Positions 42,904 to 51,756 of a DNA stretch of 64,000 nt are shown here, one piece after another. Each line of letters begins with the position of its first letter. Position 1 is the stretch's first letter. The notes below the pieces were generated by a model. That model did not search any database, was not told the origin of the DNA, and saw only the letters and a program-made list of their open reading frames with translations. The position numbers and the translations under genes were made by a program. This DNA comes from JBLHZY01 sp050633265. Its GTDB lineage: Bacteria > Pseudomonadota > Alphaproteobacteria > Rhodobacterales > Rhodobacteraceae. The DNA is taken from the NCBI GenBank assembly GCA_050633265.1, contig JBOEGE010000005.1:372001-436000 (forward strand), in the 5' to 3' direction.

Positions 42904-42987
42904 ATGTCTAAAACGGGGCTTCAAAAGCTGGCCTATATGCTGCTTGTGGCATTGATTTTCTACGTATCAATTACGGGGATTTTCTGA
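42904..42987 (+). CDS. 27-aa membrane microprotein coupled to XpaC
   Basis: An ATG at 42904 with AGAGGTGGG upstream opens a 27-codon frame: MSKTGLQKLAYMLLVALIFY and then VSITGIF. It has a basic N-terminus and one membrane helix of about 17 residues. The stop overlaps the XpaC ATG (TGATG), so ribosomes probably pass directly to XpaC. It may be a small partner of XpaC/TelA or a translational coupler. It is shorter than usual gene-finding limits. Confidence 0.6.
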   Translation: MSKTGLQKLAYMLLVALIFYVSITGIF

Positions 42988-43901
42988 TGGCGCAGCGCTA
43001 TGGCGGCAAATTCAGCCCAGAAGACGCGCCCAAAAACACAGGCGCATCCAGCAACGATTCCCTGCCCAAACGCCCCTTTGATGGCGCGCGCAGAACCCGC
43101 GCAGGCGGGCGCGTTAATCTGCTATTTGTCGCGCCGCTGCCACTGCTGATCGCGGCCTTTACCTCCGATCCCATCGGCCTTGGCGGCACATTGGCAAGCT
43201 TTGGCGCGCTGATCCTCGCCGCATGGCTGACCCGCGAAGGCATCCTCGCCCAAGAGGCCTATGAGGCGCGCAAAATCGCCCGCCGCCCCGCGCTGCCGCG
43301 CAAAATGCTCGCCGCGCTGATCACCGGCGGCGCGCTTTTCTTTGCAGGAAGCTTTCAGGGCCAAAGCCTTGTATCTTCAGCCATTTTTGGCGTTCTTGGC
43401 GCGGTGCTTCATAGCTTCTCCTTTGGTTTTGATCCGCTCAAAGACAAGGGCATGGAGGGCATCGACACCTTCCAACAAGACCGCGTTGCCCGCGCCGTTG
43501 AAGAGGCCGAAAAGCATATTGAGGCGATGAAAGACGCAATCAAACGCGCCACAGATCGCAAGCTTGAAGCCCGCGTTGAGCGCTTTGCCAGCACCGCGCG
43601 CGATATGTTTCGCACCGTTGAGGAAGACCCTCGCGATCTCACGGCGGCGCGCAAATATCTTGGCGTCTACTTGATGGGCGCGCGCGATGCGACGGTGGCC
43701 TTTGCCGATCTGTTTGCGCGCAATCGCTCGGCCTCGGCGCGCGAGGATTACCTTGCCCTGCTGGATGATCTCGAAGCGAATTTCGCCGCCAAAACAACCG
43801 CCTTCCTAAGCGACAATCGCGATGATCTTGATATTGAAATCAGCGTCCTGCGCGATCGGTTGGCCCGCGAAGGCATCCGCTCAGAAAACTCCGAAATTTA
43901 A
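42987..43901 (+). CDS. XpaC-like (5-bromo-4-chloroindolyl phosphate hydrolysis family) membrane protein
   Basis: The 304-aa protein has a Pro/Ser-rich cytosolic N-terminus, about four hydrophobic segments between residues 42 and 150 (VNLLFVAPLPLLIAAFTSDP, LGGTLASFGALILAAW, MLAALITGGALFFAG, AIFGVLGAVLHSFSFGFDP) and a helical C-terminal XpaC domain (AVEEAEKHIEAMKDAIKRATDRKLEARVERFASTARDMF). XpaC occurs next to TelA in many bacteria. Its biochemical role is unclear. Confidence 0.88.
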   Translation: MAQRYGGKFSPEDAPKNTGASSNDSLPKRPFDGARRTRAGGRVNLLFVAPLPLLIAAFTSDPIGLGGTLASFGALILAAWLTREGILAQEAYEARKIARRPALPRKMLAALITGGALFFAGSFQGQSLVSSAIFGVLGAVLHSFSFGFDPLKDKGMEGIDTFQQDRVARAVEEAEKHIEAMKDAIKRATDRKLEARVERFASTARDMFRTVEEDPRDLTAARKYLGVYLMGARDATVAFADLFARNRSASAREDYLALLDDLEANFAAKTTAFLSDNRDDLDIEISVLRDRLAREGIRSENSEI

Positions 43902-43931
43902 CGAATAGCCCCCCTAAGAGGAAATCCGCTC

Positions 43932-45125
43932 ATGTCAGAAACAACCCGCACCAAGGCCGAAGCCGCCCTCAAAGAGGTCGAAGAAATCACCGCTGTGGTC
44001 CTTCCCGAACCCTCAACCGAGCTCGTCCCGCTCGCCAAGGCCAAAGCGCCCGTCGCCAAAGAAATCCGCGCCCGGATGAATGAAATCGATATGGAAGACA
44101 CCAATTCCATCGTCGCTTTTGGCTCGCGTGCGCAGGCCGGATTGCAAGAGATCAGCCAATCCATGCTCGCCGGTGTGCGCAACAAAGATGTGGGCCCCGC
44201 GGGCGATAGTCTTCGCTCGATCGTGACAACCATTCGCGGCTTTTCCGTCTCTGAGCTGGATGTGCGCCGCAAGCGTTCCTTCTGGGAAAAACTGCTCGGG
44301 CGCGCTGCTCCGATGGCGAAATTCGCCGCCAAGTTTGAAACCGTTCAGGCCCAGATCGACAAAATCACCGACAACCTGCTCGCACATGAACACACCCTGC
44401 TTAAAGACATCAAATCGCTCGATATTCTTTATGATCGCACGCTGACATTCTATGATGAACTCGCGCTTTATATCACCGCAGGTGAAGAGAAAATCCAAGA
44501 GCTCGATGCCAAAGACATCCCCGCAAAAGAAGCCGAAGTTGCCAAAGTTCCCGAAGCCGAACAGGTGATGAAAGCCCAAGAGCTGCGCGATCTGCGCTCT
44601 GCCCGCGATGATCTTGAACGCCGCGTGCATGATCTCAAACTGACCCGCCAAGTAACGATGCAATCGCTGCCCTCGATCCGCCTTGTGCAGGAAAACGACA
44701 AATCCCTGGTCACCAAAATCAACTCAACTTTGGTCAACACCGTGCCGCTTTGGGAAACCCAGCTAGCCCAAGCCGTAACCATTCAGCGCAGCGCCGAAGC
44801 AGCCGGCGCCGTGCGCGAAGCCAATGATCTGACCAATGAATTGCTGACCGCAAACGCCAAGAACCTGCGCTCGGCCAACAAGATCGTGCGCGAAGAAATG
44901 GAGCGCGGTGTGTTTGATATCGAGGCTGTCAAACAAGCCAATGCGGATCTGATCGGCACGATTGAGGAAAGCCTGCAAATCGCCGATGAGGGCAAGCGCA
45001 ACCGCGCCAGTGCCGAAGTTGAGCTGCAGAAAATGGAGAGCGAGCTGCGCGATACTTTGGCCTCGGCCAAAGCCCGCGGCGACAAGACCGGCTATAACGC
45101 GGGCTCTTCGGTTCCCGGCGCATAA
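43932..45125 (+). CDS. TelA-family toxic anion resistance protein
   Basis: The 397-aa, mostly alpha-helical cytosolic protein fits the TelA/KlaA family. Visible parts are VAFGSRAQAGLQEISQSML, the RRKRSFWEKLLGRA motif, LLKDIKSLDILYDRT, and ITAGEEKIQELD ahead of a long coiled coil. Homologues confer resistance to tellurite, nisin, antimicrobials or cell-envelope stress. It lies 30 nt after XpaC, so the two form an operon, with a terminator after telA. Confidence 0.93.
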   Translation: MSETTRTKAEAALKEVEEITAVVLPEPSTELVPLAKAKAPVAKEIRARMNEIDMEDTNSIVAFGSRAQAGLQEISQSMLAGVRNKDVGPAGDSLRSIVTTIRGFSVSELDVRRKRSFWEKLLGRAAPMAKFAAKFETVQAQIDKITDNLLAHEHTLLKDIKSLDILYDRTLTFYDELALYITAGEEKIQELDAKDIPAKEAEVAKVPEAEQVMKAQELRDLRSARDDLERRVHDLKLTRQVTMQSLPSIRLVQENDKSLVTKINSTLVNTVPLWETQLAQAVTIQRSAEAAGAVREANDLTNELLTANAKNLRSANKIVREEMERGVFDIEAVKQANADLIGTIEESLQIADEGKRNRASAEVELQKMESELRDTLASAKARGDKTGYNAGSSVPGA

Positions 45126-45148
45126 ACGCGCTTTTTGGTGCAAAATTA

Positions 45149-45183
45149 GGGCCTTTCCTCGATATGCGAGGGAGGGCCATTTT
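45149..45183 (+). terminator. Terminator after telA
   Basis: GGCC plus CCTCG pair with CGAGG plus GGCC around the loop ATATG, with one internal mismatch region, and are followed by ATTTTC. Confidence 0.65.
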
Positions 45184-45223
45184 CATTCATCCCGTTGATT
45201 TTATATCAAAAATAACGATTTCT

Positions 45224-45802
45224 TTAGGGGCGAAACGGCTTGCCCTGCCCCAAAGCCTCAAAAATCCTCACCATGCGCTTTTGCTGTGTCTCGGGCCGTT
45301 TGGCAGAGGTCAGGCTGTAATGGATCGCATGGCGCGCGCTTTTGCTCAGAGTTGCAAATGTGGCTTTTGCCCGCGCGTCCCCCTCCAATGCCTCAAGAAA
45401 ATAGGGCGGGAATTCCACCACTTGCGTGAGAGAATAGGCCGCGTCCCATCGCCCATCCGCCTTGGCCGCATCCACATGCGCTTGCCCCGCCGCTTGCATC
45501 CGCCCGCTCTCGATCAAGGCCTCAACATGGGCGCGGTTCTTCTGCGACCAGACCGATTTTTTCCGCCGCGGGGTGAAGCGCTGAAAATAGGCGCTCTCAT
45601 CGTGGGATTTCTTGATCCCGTCGATCCAGCCCCAAGCGAGCGCCTCAATCACCGCCTCTTGCCAATCGACAGAGGCCCGCCCCGAGCCTTTCTTATAGAT
45701 CTTCAGCCAAAGCTCATCTTCGCGCCTGTGATTTTCCGCCAACCAGGCACAAAAATCCGCAGGCGTGGCGAAGCTTTCAATCTTGTCCGGGTTCACATCC
45801 AT
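45224..45802 (-). CDS. YdeI-like (bacteriocin-protection, YdeI/OmpD-associated) protein
   Basis: The 192-aa protein starts MDVNPDKIESFATPADFCAWLAEN (45802, GAGG upstream). ELWLKIYKKGSG, WQEAVIEALAWGWIDGIKK and FTPRRKKSVWSQKN are the YdeI-family signature. The C-terminus LSKSARHAIHYSLTSAKRPETQQKRM is also typical. Homologues are linked to resistance against antimicrobial peptides. The minus-strand gene separates the telA operon from the DUF2927/SPFH group. Confidence 0.88.
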   Translation of the reverse strand: MDVNPDKIESFATPADFCAWLAENHRREDELWLKIYKKGSGRASVDWQEAVIEALAWGWIDGIKKSHDESAYFQRFTPRRKKSVWSQKNRAHVEALIESGRMQAAGQAHVDAAKADGRWDAAYSLTQVVEFPPYFLEALEGDARAKATFATLSKSARHAIHYSLTSAKRPETQQKRMVRIFEALGQGKPFRP

Positions 45803-45916
45803 TGCAGGCCTCATTGCGCCATCGGGTATTGTATTAAGTTGCGTCTACCCTGATTATAAAACAAACGAGCAAATGCAAAGTTGCTTAGCAATGCGAACAA
45901 GATAGTGGCGAGCTTT

Positions 45917-46870
45917 ATGGGTTTGGATCGGAACAAATGGCGTGCGGCGCTGATGGTCGTGGCGGGGCTTGGCCTTGCCGCTTGCGATACCATCACGGCA
46001 ACATCGCCCTTGCCCAAAGCGCGCCCCGCAAGCCTTGCCCGCCCTGCCCCGCCCCCCAAAACGCCCTCTGCGCAAAGCGTTGCTCTTAGCGCCTATTTCA
46101 AGCGGATCGAGCAAGGCTTGCTGGTGCAAGGCTTGCTGCGGCGCGATGGCGGGGGGCCGGATGTCCCCTTTACCGCCCGCATGCTCGCTGACAATTTTGA
46201 ACGCATCGCCCTATTTGAAGAATACGCGACCTACGGCGGCCGCCTTGTTGCGCAACAGACCCCGAGCCGCCTGCATCGCTGGGAAGGGCCGGTCAATATG
46301 GCCGTTGAATTTGGCGAAACGGTTCCGGCGGCGCAGCGCGCCAAGGACCGCGCCAATGTGGCCAATTTCGCCGCCCGTTTGGGCCGGGTTTCGGGGCATC
46401 CGGTTCGCCTTGGGGGCGCTGCCAATTTCACCGTTTTGATCCTGAATGAAGACGAGCGGCGCGCCATTTCCCCGCGTCTTCGCCAGCTTTTGCCAGGCAT
46501 CGGCGGGGCCGCGCTCGATAGCGCCATCAATATGGATCGCAACACCTATTGCGCGGTCTTTGCTGTCGATCCGGCGGATGATGGAAATTACACCCGCGCC
46601 GTGGCCATTATCCGCGCCGAACACCCCGACCTGCTGCGCCTTTCCTGCATCCATGAAGAGCTTGCCCAGGGGCTTGGCCTCTCCAACGATAGCCCCTCTG
46701 CGCGCCCCTCGATCTTTAATGATGACGAAGAATTTGGCCTGCTCACAACCCATGACGAGATGCTTTTGCGCATCCTTTATGATCCCCGCTTGCGCGCCGG
46801 AATGCAGCCCGCTGAGGCGCGCACCATCGCGCGCGATATTGCAACCGAATTGATGGGTGGCGATAGCTAA
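45917..46870 (+). CDS. DUF2927 lipoprotein with protease-like HEELAQ motif
   Basis: The 317-aa protein from MGLDRNKWRAALMVVAGLGL has lipobox LAAC (about 16-19) and a proline-rich linker (about 28-52). The DUF2927 domain contains CIHEELAQGLGLSNDSP and later FNDDEEFGLLTTHDEMLLRILYDPRL. The HEExxQ pattern resembles metallopeptidases, so a periplasmic, membrane-bound protease or a non-catalytic relative is likely. It starts the downstream half of the stress neighbourhood and is followed 33 nt later by the SPFH gene. An ATG at 45881 is an alternative start. Confidence 0.8.
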   Translation: MGLDRNKWRAALMVVAGLGLAACDTITATSPLPKARPASLARPAPPPKTPSAQSVALSAYFKRIEQGLLVQGLLRRDGGGPDVPFTARMLADNFERIALFEEYATYGGRLVAQQTPSRLHRWEGPVNMAVEFGETVPAAQRAKDRANVANFAARLGRVSGHPVRLGGAANFTVLILNEDERRAISPRLRQLLPGIGGAALDSAINMDRNTYCAVFAVDPADDGNYTRAVAIIRAEHPDLLRLSCIHEELAQGLGLSNDSPSARPSIFNDDEEFGLLTTHDEMLLRILYDPRLRAGMQPAEARTIARDIATELMGGDS

Positions 46871-46903
46871 GCCCCCGCGACGACACGAGAAAAGGAGCCC
46901 CAA

Positions 46904-48040
46904 ATGGGTATTTTCGATTTCCTCTCCGGCGAATTCATTGATGTGATCCACTGGGTTGATGACAGCCGCGATACGATGGTTTGGCGCTTTGAGCGCGAGG
47001 ATCACGAGATCAAATATGGTGCCAAGCTCACCGTGCGCGAAGGCCAAGCCGCGGTCTTTGTTCATGAGGGGCAGCTTGCGGATGTTTTCACCCCGGGCCT
47101 CTATATGCTTGAGACCAACAACATGCCCGTGATGACCACATTGCAGCACTGGGATCACGGCTTCAAATCGCCCTTCAAATCCGAGATTTACTTCGTCAAC
47201 ACGACCCGTTTTGCCGATCTCAAATGGGGCACCAAAAACCCGATCATCGCGCGCGATCCCGAGTTTGGCCCCGTGCGCCTGCGCGCTTATGGCACCTATA
47301 CGATCAAGGTCTCTGACCCGGCCCGTTTCCTCACCGAAATCGTCGGGACGGACGGCGAATTCACCATGGACGAGATCAGCTATCAAATCCGCAACATCAT
47401 CGTGCAGGAATTCAGCCGCGTGATCGCAAGCGCGGGCATTCCTGTGCTTGATATGGCCGCCAATACGGCCGATCTGGGCAAGCTGGTGGCCGCTGAAATC
47501 TCCAAAACCATCGCCGAATACGGGCTGGTGATCCCCGAGCTATACATCGAAAACATCTCCCTTCCAGAAGCCGTTGAAGCCGCGCTTGATAAGCGCACAT
47601 CAATGGGCCTTGCAGGCGATCTGGGCCGGTTTACGCAATATTCCGCCGCAGAAGCCATGACAGCCGCCGCGGCAAATCCAAACGGTGGCGGCGGCATGGG
47701 CGCAGGGCTTGGCATGGGAATGGGCATGGCGATGGCCGGGCAAATGGCCAATGCAGGCCCTTGGGGGCAAGCGCCTCAAGCCGCGCCGCAACCTCAGCCC
47801 CAGCCGCAATACACACCTCCGCCCCCGCCCCCGGTCGAGCCAGTTTGGCACATCGCCGAAAAGGGCGAAACACGCGGGCCATTCTCGCGCGCTTCACTGG
47901 GCCGCATGGCATCCGATGGCAGCCTCAGCCGCGAAACGCTGGTCTGGACCCAAGGCCAAGATGGCTGGCTGCCCGCAGGCGATGTTGCCGCCCTCGCACA
48001 GCTCTTTACCGTCGCGCCGCCCCCGCCGCCGCCCGCTTGA
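46904..48040 (+). CDS. SPFH-domain (virion core protein-like) protein with C-terminal GYF domain
   Basis: The 378-aa protein begins MGIFDFLSGEFIDVIHWVDD. An SPFH-like domain follows (about 20-255: YGAKLTVREGQAAVFVHEGQLADVF, TPGLYMLETNNMPV, IVGTDGEFTMDEISYQIRNIIVQEFS). Then come a Gly/Met-rich stretch, a Pro/Gln linker and a GYF_2-type domain (about 315-368: WHIAEKGETRGPFSRASLG to LVWTQGQDGWLP). It lacks a membrane anchor, so it may assemble as a scaffold and recruit proline-rich clients. The ribosome site is AAAAGGAG. Confidence 0.88.
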   Translation: MGIFDFLSGEFIDVIHWVDDSRDTMVWRFEREDHEIKYGAKLTVREGQAAVFVHEGQLADVFTPGLYMLETNNMPVMTTLQHWDHGFKSPFKSEIYFVNTTRFADLKWGTKNPIIARDPEFGPVRLRAYGTYTIKVSDPARFLTEIVGTDGEFTMDEISYQIRNIIVQEFSRVIASAGIPVLDMAANTADLGKLVAAEISKTIAEYGLVIPELYIENISLPEAVEAALDKRTSMGLAGDLGRFTQYSAAEAMTAAAANPNGGGGMGAGLGMGMGMAMAGQMANAGPWGQAPQAAPQPQPQPQYTPPPPPPVEPVWHIAEKGETRGPFSRASLGRMASDGSLSRETLVWTQGQDGWLPAGDVAALAQLFTVAPPPPPPA

Positions 48041-48123
48041 AGCCTGTGCATACAGCGCCTTCAAACCCTTCGCCTTGGCGCGCCAATGCCCGCCAAAGCT
48101 CACGCGTTTAATCGGACAGTGTG

Positions 48124-49245
48124 ATGGCCCAGACCGATCCCTCAGATCCCAAAATCGCCCCGCAAGATGCGCATCGTTTTCCCTGCGCGGCCTGCGGGGC
48201 CGATCTGCGATTTGCCCCACAAGACGATCAACTGGTCTGTGATCATTGCGGCCACACAGAGCCGATGGACAGCGCCACAGCCGCGCCGCCCGCGATCAGC
48301 GAGCTCGATTTTCGCGCCGCCCTGCGCGCCCAACTTCCCGAACAAGCCGTTGAAGAAACACGGATTTCCTCATGCCCCAACTGCGGCGCCCATGTTGAAT
48401 TTGATGCCGATACCCATGCCGCCGAATGCCCGTTTTGCGCAACCCCCGTCGTTACCGATACAGGCCTACACCGCCAGATCAAGCCGCGCGGCGTTCTGCC
48501 CTTTGCCCTGACTGAAGAGCAAGCGCGCGATGCGATGGGCAACTGGCTTGGGCGGCTTTGGTTTGCCCCCAATGGCCTGCGCAAATACGCGCGCAAAGGG
48601 CGCAAAATGCAAGGTATCTACGTCCCCTACTGGACATTCGACGCCGATACCAAATCGCGTTATTCCGGCGAGCGGGGCGATGATTATTACACCACCAAAA
48701 CCGTGATGCGCGATGGCAAACCCGTCCAGGTCCAAGAGCGCCATACCCGTTGGCGCGCTGCCAGTGGCCGGGTTGCGCGCTTCTTTGATGATGTGCTTGT
48801 GCTTGCCTCCAAATCCCTGCCCAAACGCTTCACCGATGCGCTTGAACCATGGGATTTGAGCGCGCTTGAGCCTTACCGCCCGGAGTTCCTCGCCGGTTTT
48901 CGCGCCGAGGGTTACACCGTTGAGCTTGAGGACGGTTTCACCCAAGCGCGCGCCCATATGGATGCGATTATCGCGCGCGATGTGCGCTTTGATATCGGCG
49001 GCGATCACCAGCGCATTCACAGCCTTGATACGGATGTCAAAGACATCACCTTCAAACATATCCTGCTGCCAATCTGGCTTGCCGCCTATAAATACCGCGG
49101 CAAAACCTATCGCTTTGTGGTGAATGGCCGCTCTGGCCAAGTGCGCGGCGAGCGGCCCTATTCAGCTTGGAAGATCGCATTTGCCGTGATCCTTGGGCTG
49201 ATCGCCGCCGCCATTATCGGCTTTATTCTGGCCCAACAACAATAG
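48124..49245 (+). CDS. Zinc-ribbon protein with C-terminal membrane anchor
   Basis: The 373-aa protein has two zinc ribbons, FPCAACGADLRF with CDHCGHTEP and SCPNCGAHVEF with CPFCATPVV (residues about 17-110). A beta-rich body follows (GIYVPYWTFDADTKSRYSGERGDDYYTT), then a single C-terminal membrane helix (about 345-368). Similar proteins are annotated loosely as PriA-like or TFIIB-type, but no helicase or TFIIB core is present. It is 83 nt downstream of the SPFH gene and probably functions with it at the membrane. Confidence 0.8.
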   Translation: MAQTDPSDPKIAPQDAHRFPCAACGADLRFAPQDDQLVCDHCGHTEPMDSATAAPPAISELDFRAALRAQLPEQAVEETRISSCPNCGAHVEFDADTHAAECPFCATPVVTDTGLHRQIKPRGVLPFALTEEQARDAMGNWLGRLWFAPNGLRKYARKGRKMQGIYVPYWTFDADTKSRYSGERGDDYYTTKTVMRDGKPVQVQERHTRWRAASGRVARFFDDVLVLASKSLPKRFTDALEPWDLSALEPYRPEFLAGFRAEGYTVELEDGFTQARAHMDAIIARDVRFDIGGDHQRIHSLDTDVKDITFKHILLPIWLAAYKYRGKTYRFVVNGRSGQVRGERPYSAWKIAFAVILGLIAAAIIGFILAQQQ

Positions 49246-49311
49246 AGCCGCCCTTGCAGATAAGGCCCGTTACCGCTAACAACGCCAAGACCATAACAGA
49301 AAGCGCCCCAA

Positions 49312-50235
49312 ATGATCCTGAGCTGCGGTGAAGCCCTGATTGATATGTTGCCCCGCACGCTTGAGACGGGCGAAGCGGCCTTTGCGCCCTATCCCGGCGG
49401 CGCAGTGTTTAATACGGCCATCGCTTTAGGCCGGCTCGGCGCGCCATCGGGCTTTTTCTCGGGGCTTTCCAATGATCTCTTCGGGCAAACGCTGATTGAG
49501 GCGCTTGAGGCAAGCCATGTGGATGCGCGCCTTTCCTTGCGGGCCGATAAGCCAACGACAATGGCCTATGTGCATTTTGAAAACGGCCAAGCCCGCTATA
49601 TGTTTTATGATGAGGGCACAGCCGGGCGGATGATCACGCCCGATGATCTGCCTACCCTACCGGATGAGATTTCCGCGCTGTTCTTTGGCGGTATTTCCCT
49701 GATCTCAGAGCCATGCGGCACCGCATATGAGGCGCTCATGGCGCGCGAAGCCCCGGCGCGCATCACCATGATCGATCCCAACATTCGCCCAAGTTTCATC
49801 ACCGATGAGCCCGCCTATCGCGCCCGGATCGAGCGGATGATGGGCATGGCGGATATCGTCAAACTCTCGGATGAAGATCTGGAATGGCTGGAAGGGCCCG
49901 GCGATATTGCCGCCAAGGCCCATGCGATCCTCGCGCGTGGTGCGCAGCTTGTTTGCATCACCGAAGGGGCCAAGGGCGCGCGCGGCTTTACCGCCCATCA
50001 GGAAATCGCCGTTCCGGCCAAATCGGTCGAGGTCGCAGATACGGTTGGCGCGGGGGATACCTTTAATGCCGGGCTTCTCGCGGCCCTTCATGCGGCTGGT
50101 GCGCTGAACAAATCGGCGATTTCTGCACTGGCAGAAGAGGTGCTCCATCGCGCGCTTTCGCTTGGCGTTCATGCCGCCGCGATCACTGTAAGCCGCGCGG
50201 GCGCCAACCCGCCCTATGCCAACGAGCTTGTCTAA
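49312..50235 (+). CDS. PfkB-family sugar kinase, fructokinase-like
   Basis: The 307-aa kinase starts MILSCGEALIDMLPR and has the substrate loop PYPGGAVFNTAIALGRLG and the PfkB second signature DTVGAGDTFNAGLLAAL with catalytic Asp. MIDPNIRPSFI is typical of fructokinases. It probably phosphorylates fructose or a related ketose. The stop is directly followed by the dtd ATG (TAAATG). Confidence 0.9.
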   Translation: MILSCGEALIDMLPRTLETGEAAFAPYPGGAVFNTAIALGRLGAPSGFFSGLSNDLFGQTLIEALEASHVDARLSLRADKPTTMAYVHFENGQARYMFYDEGTAGRMITPDDLPTLPDEISALFFGGISLISEPCGTAYEALMAREAPARITMIDPNIRPSFITDEPAYRARIERMMGMADIVKLSDEDLEWLEGPGDIAAKAHAILARGAQLVCITEGAKGARGFTAHQEIAVPAKSVEVADTVGAGDTFNAGLLAALHAAGALNKSAISALAEEVLHRALSLGVHAAAITVSRAGANPPYANELV

Positions 50236-50688
50236 ATGCGCGCACTGATCCAACGGGTGGCGCGCGCGGAGGTGCATGTGGATGGCGCGCTGATTGGCGC
50301 CTGCCCCGGCGCAGGCTTGCTGATCCTGATCTGCGCGATGCAGAATGATACCGAGGCAACAGGCCAAGCGCTCGCGGCCCGGATCGCCAAGCTGCGCATC
50401 TTTGCCGATGAAGACGGCCGGATGAACAAAAGCCTCCTCGATATTGGTGGCAGCGCGCTTGTTGTCAGCCAATTCACCCTTGCCGCCGATACAAAACGCG
50501 GCAACCGCCCCGGCTTTTCCGCCGCCGCCCCGCCCGAATTGGGCCGCGCGCTTTATGAAGGCTTTGCCGCCGCGCTGAAAGCCACAGGCATCCCGGTTGA
50601 AACCGGCCAATTTGGCGCGGATATGCAAGTCTCGCTGATCAATGACGGCCCCGTCACGATCTGGATGGATAGCGATCAACCAAGCTAA
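50236..50688 (+). CDS. dtd: D-aminoacyl-tRNA deacylase
   Basis: The 150-aa enzyme hydrolyses D-aminoacyl-tRNA. MRALIQRVARAEVHVDG is the conserved N-terminus. The active-site motifs are SQFTLAAD with catalytic Thr and NDGPVTIWMD, containing the Gly-cisPro pair that rejects L-amino acids. There is no spacer from the sugar kinase gene, so the two are translated in tandem. Confidence 0.96.
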   Translation: MRALIQRVARAEVHVDGALIGACPGAGLLILICAMQNDTEATGQALAARIAKLRIFADEDGRMNKSLLDIGGSALVVSQFTLAADTKRGNRPGFSAAAPPELGRALYEGFAAALKATGIPVETGQFGADMQVSLINDGPVTIWMDSDQPS

Positions 50689-50707
50689 AGCGGCTTGGTC
50701 ACACGAT

Positions 50708-50747
50708 TTTTCTAAGGGGATCGCTTGTTTTCTAAGGGGATCGCTTG
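50708..50747. repeat. 20-bp perfect tandem duplication next to tRNA-Gly
   Basis: The unit TTTTCTAAGGGGATCGCTTG, with its first T shared by the copy boundary, occurs at 50708-50727 and 50728-50747. The second copy abuts the 3' CCA end of tRNA-Gly on the minus strand. It could be a slip duplication of the tRNA terminator region or the trace of an insertion. Confidence 0.8.
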
Positions 50748-50820
50748 GAGCGGGCGGAGGGAATCGAACCCTCATCTTCAGTTTGGAAAACTGAGGTCTT
50801 AACCATTACACAACGCCCGC
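50746..50820 (-). tRNA. tRNA-Gly (anticodon TCC)
   Basis: On the minus strand the acceptor GCGGGCG (from 50820) pairs with CGCCCGC. The anticodon arm TCAGT-TTTCCAA-ACTGA gives anticodon TCC, and the T arm is GAGGGTTCGATTCCCTC. CCA is encoded (50748-50746). The D arm GTGTAATGGTTAAGAC is normal. Confidence 0.97.
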
Positions 50821-51249
50821 TCGAGCAAGAAACGGCATATTCTACCTCATAAAGATGGTCAAGCCAGCCTTTGCACGCAAGAGGCAAACCGCTGAAAAAA
50901 TAAGCAACGGCACATGCCTTTTTAGCGACATCTGTCTCATTGGTGTGATGCTTCCAAGCGCCAAGAACGCTCTAGGCTTTTCGAAGGTGCACCACTTCGC
51001 ACAGCCGGTTAATACATTGAAATAATGAGATAAAAATATTTCGCGAGATGCAAACCCTCGCGCATTTTCTTTCCGATCAAAAGCCATCAATCGGCGCCTA
51101 CCCCCAAAAATCTCACTCAAAACGACCGAGAAATTGGCATATTTTGGCCCCAATCCAAGCGCATCGAAGAAGGACCGTTAACCTTAATGCCTGCCTGAAG
51201 ACCAAAAATGATCACAGGTGGGTGCCAAACATCATCTCGGAGCGAGAAA
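50821..51249. other. AT-richer spacer between tRNA-Gly and the pilus operon
   Basis: These 429 bases are more AT-rich than the flanks, notably around 51010-51045. They probably contain the promoters of tRNA-Gly (minus) and of the pilus operon (plus). A minus frame of 103 codons (50842-51153) is open but has no ribosome site and poor codon use, so it is not called. Confidence 0.5.
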
Positions 51250-51741
51250 ATGAAAACGCACTATCTGAAACCCCTGCTTGCGCTTGGCATCATCGCCGTC
51301 GCATCGCCAACCTTCTCAGCAACCAAAACAGCTGATCTGGCTGTCTCGGCCCTCGTTGCTGACAACTGCACAATCGTCGCCGGCACAGCGCTTGCCTTTG
51401 CAACCTTGAACACCGCCGAAGTTTCAAACGAAACCCTGCCCGGTGAGATCGCAATTCTTTGTACCTCGACCAAATCCTCAATCACTGTGTCATTGGGCGC
51501 AGGCGCAAATGCCTCTGGTGGGCAGCGCCGCATGACAGACGGTTCGGGCAATTATATCGGATATAACTTGTTTAAAGATGCTGCACATGCAACATCTGTT
51601 GGTATCGACGAAGTCGTATACGACCAAGGGGTAACCGCACTTGCACCGCAACTTGTTGGAGTCTATGGACAAATCCCAGCAGGGAGCTATGCTTCCGGTG
51701 GTTACACTGATACGATCACAGTTACGCTAACTTACGAATAA
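51250..51741 (+). CDS. Spore coat U (SCPU) domain pilus subunit, CsuA/B-like
   Basis: The 163-aa protein starts MKTHYLKPLLALGIIAVASP with a Sec signal (ASPTFSA). A single SCPU domain follows: LAVSALVADNCTIVAGTALAF, LCTSTKSSITVSLGAGANASGGQRRMT and a C-terminal strand YTDTITVTLTYE. The two Cys (DNC, LCT) fit the conserved disulphide. This is the major pilin type of archaic chaperone-usher pili. GGAG lies about 10 nt upstream. It is the first gene of the operon. Confidence 0.88.
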   Translation: MKTHYLKPLLALGIIAVASPTFSATKTADLAVSALVADNCTIVAGTALAFATLNTAEVSNETLPGEIAILCTSTKSSITVSLGAGANASGGQRRMTDGSGNYIGYNLFKDAAHATSVGIDEVVYDQGVTALAPQLVGVYGQIPAGSYASGGYTDTITVTLTYE

Positions 51742-51756
51742 AAAGGGCATTAAGCC

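Noticed and set aside
48124..49245. Calling the zinc-ribbon protein a PriA helicase or TFIIB factor
   Set aside because: It has no helicase motifs and no TFIIB repeats, only zinc ribbons and a C-terminal membrane helix.
50842..51153. 103-codon minus-strand frame in the spacer before the pilus operon
   Set aside because: No ribosome site, poor codon use, and it covers probable promoter sequence.
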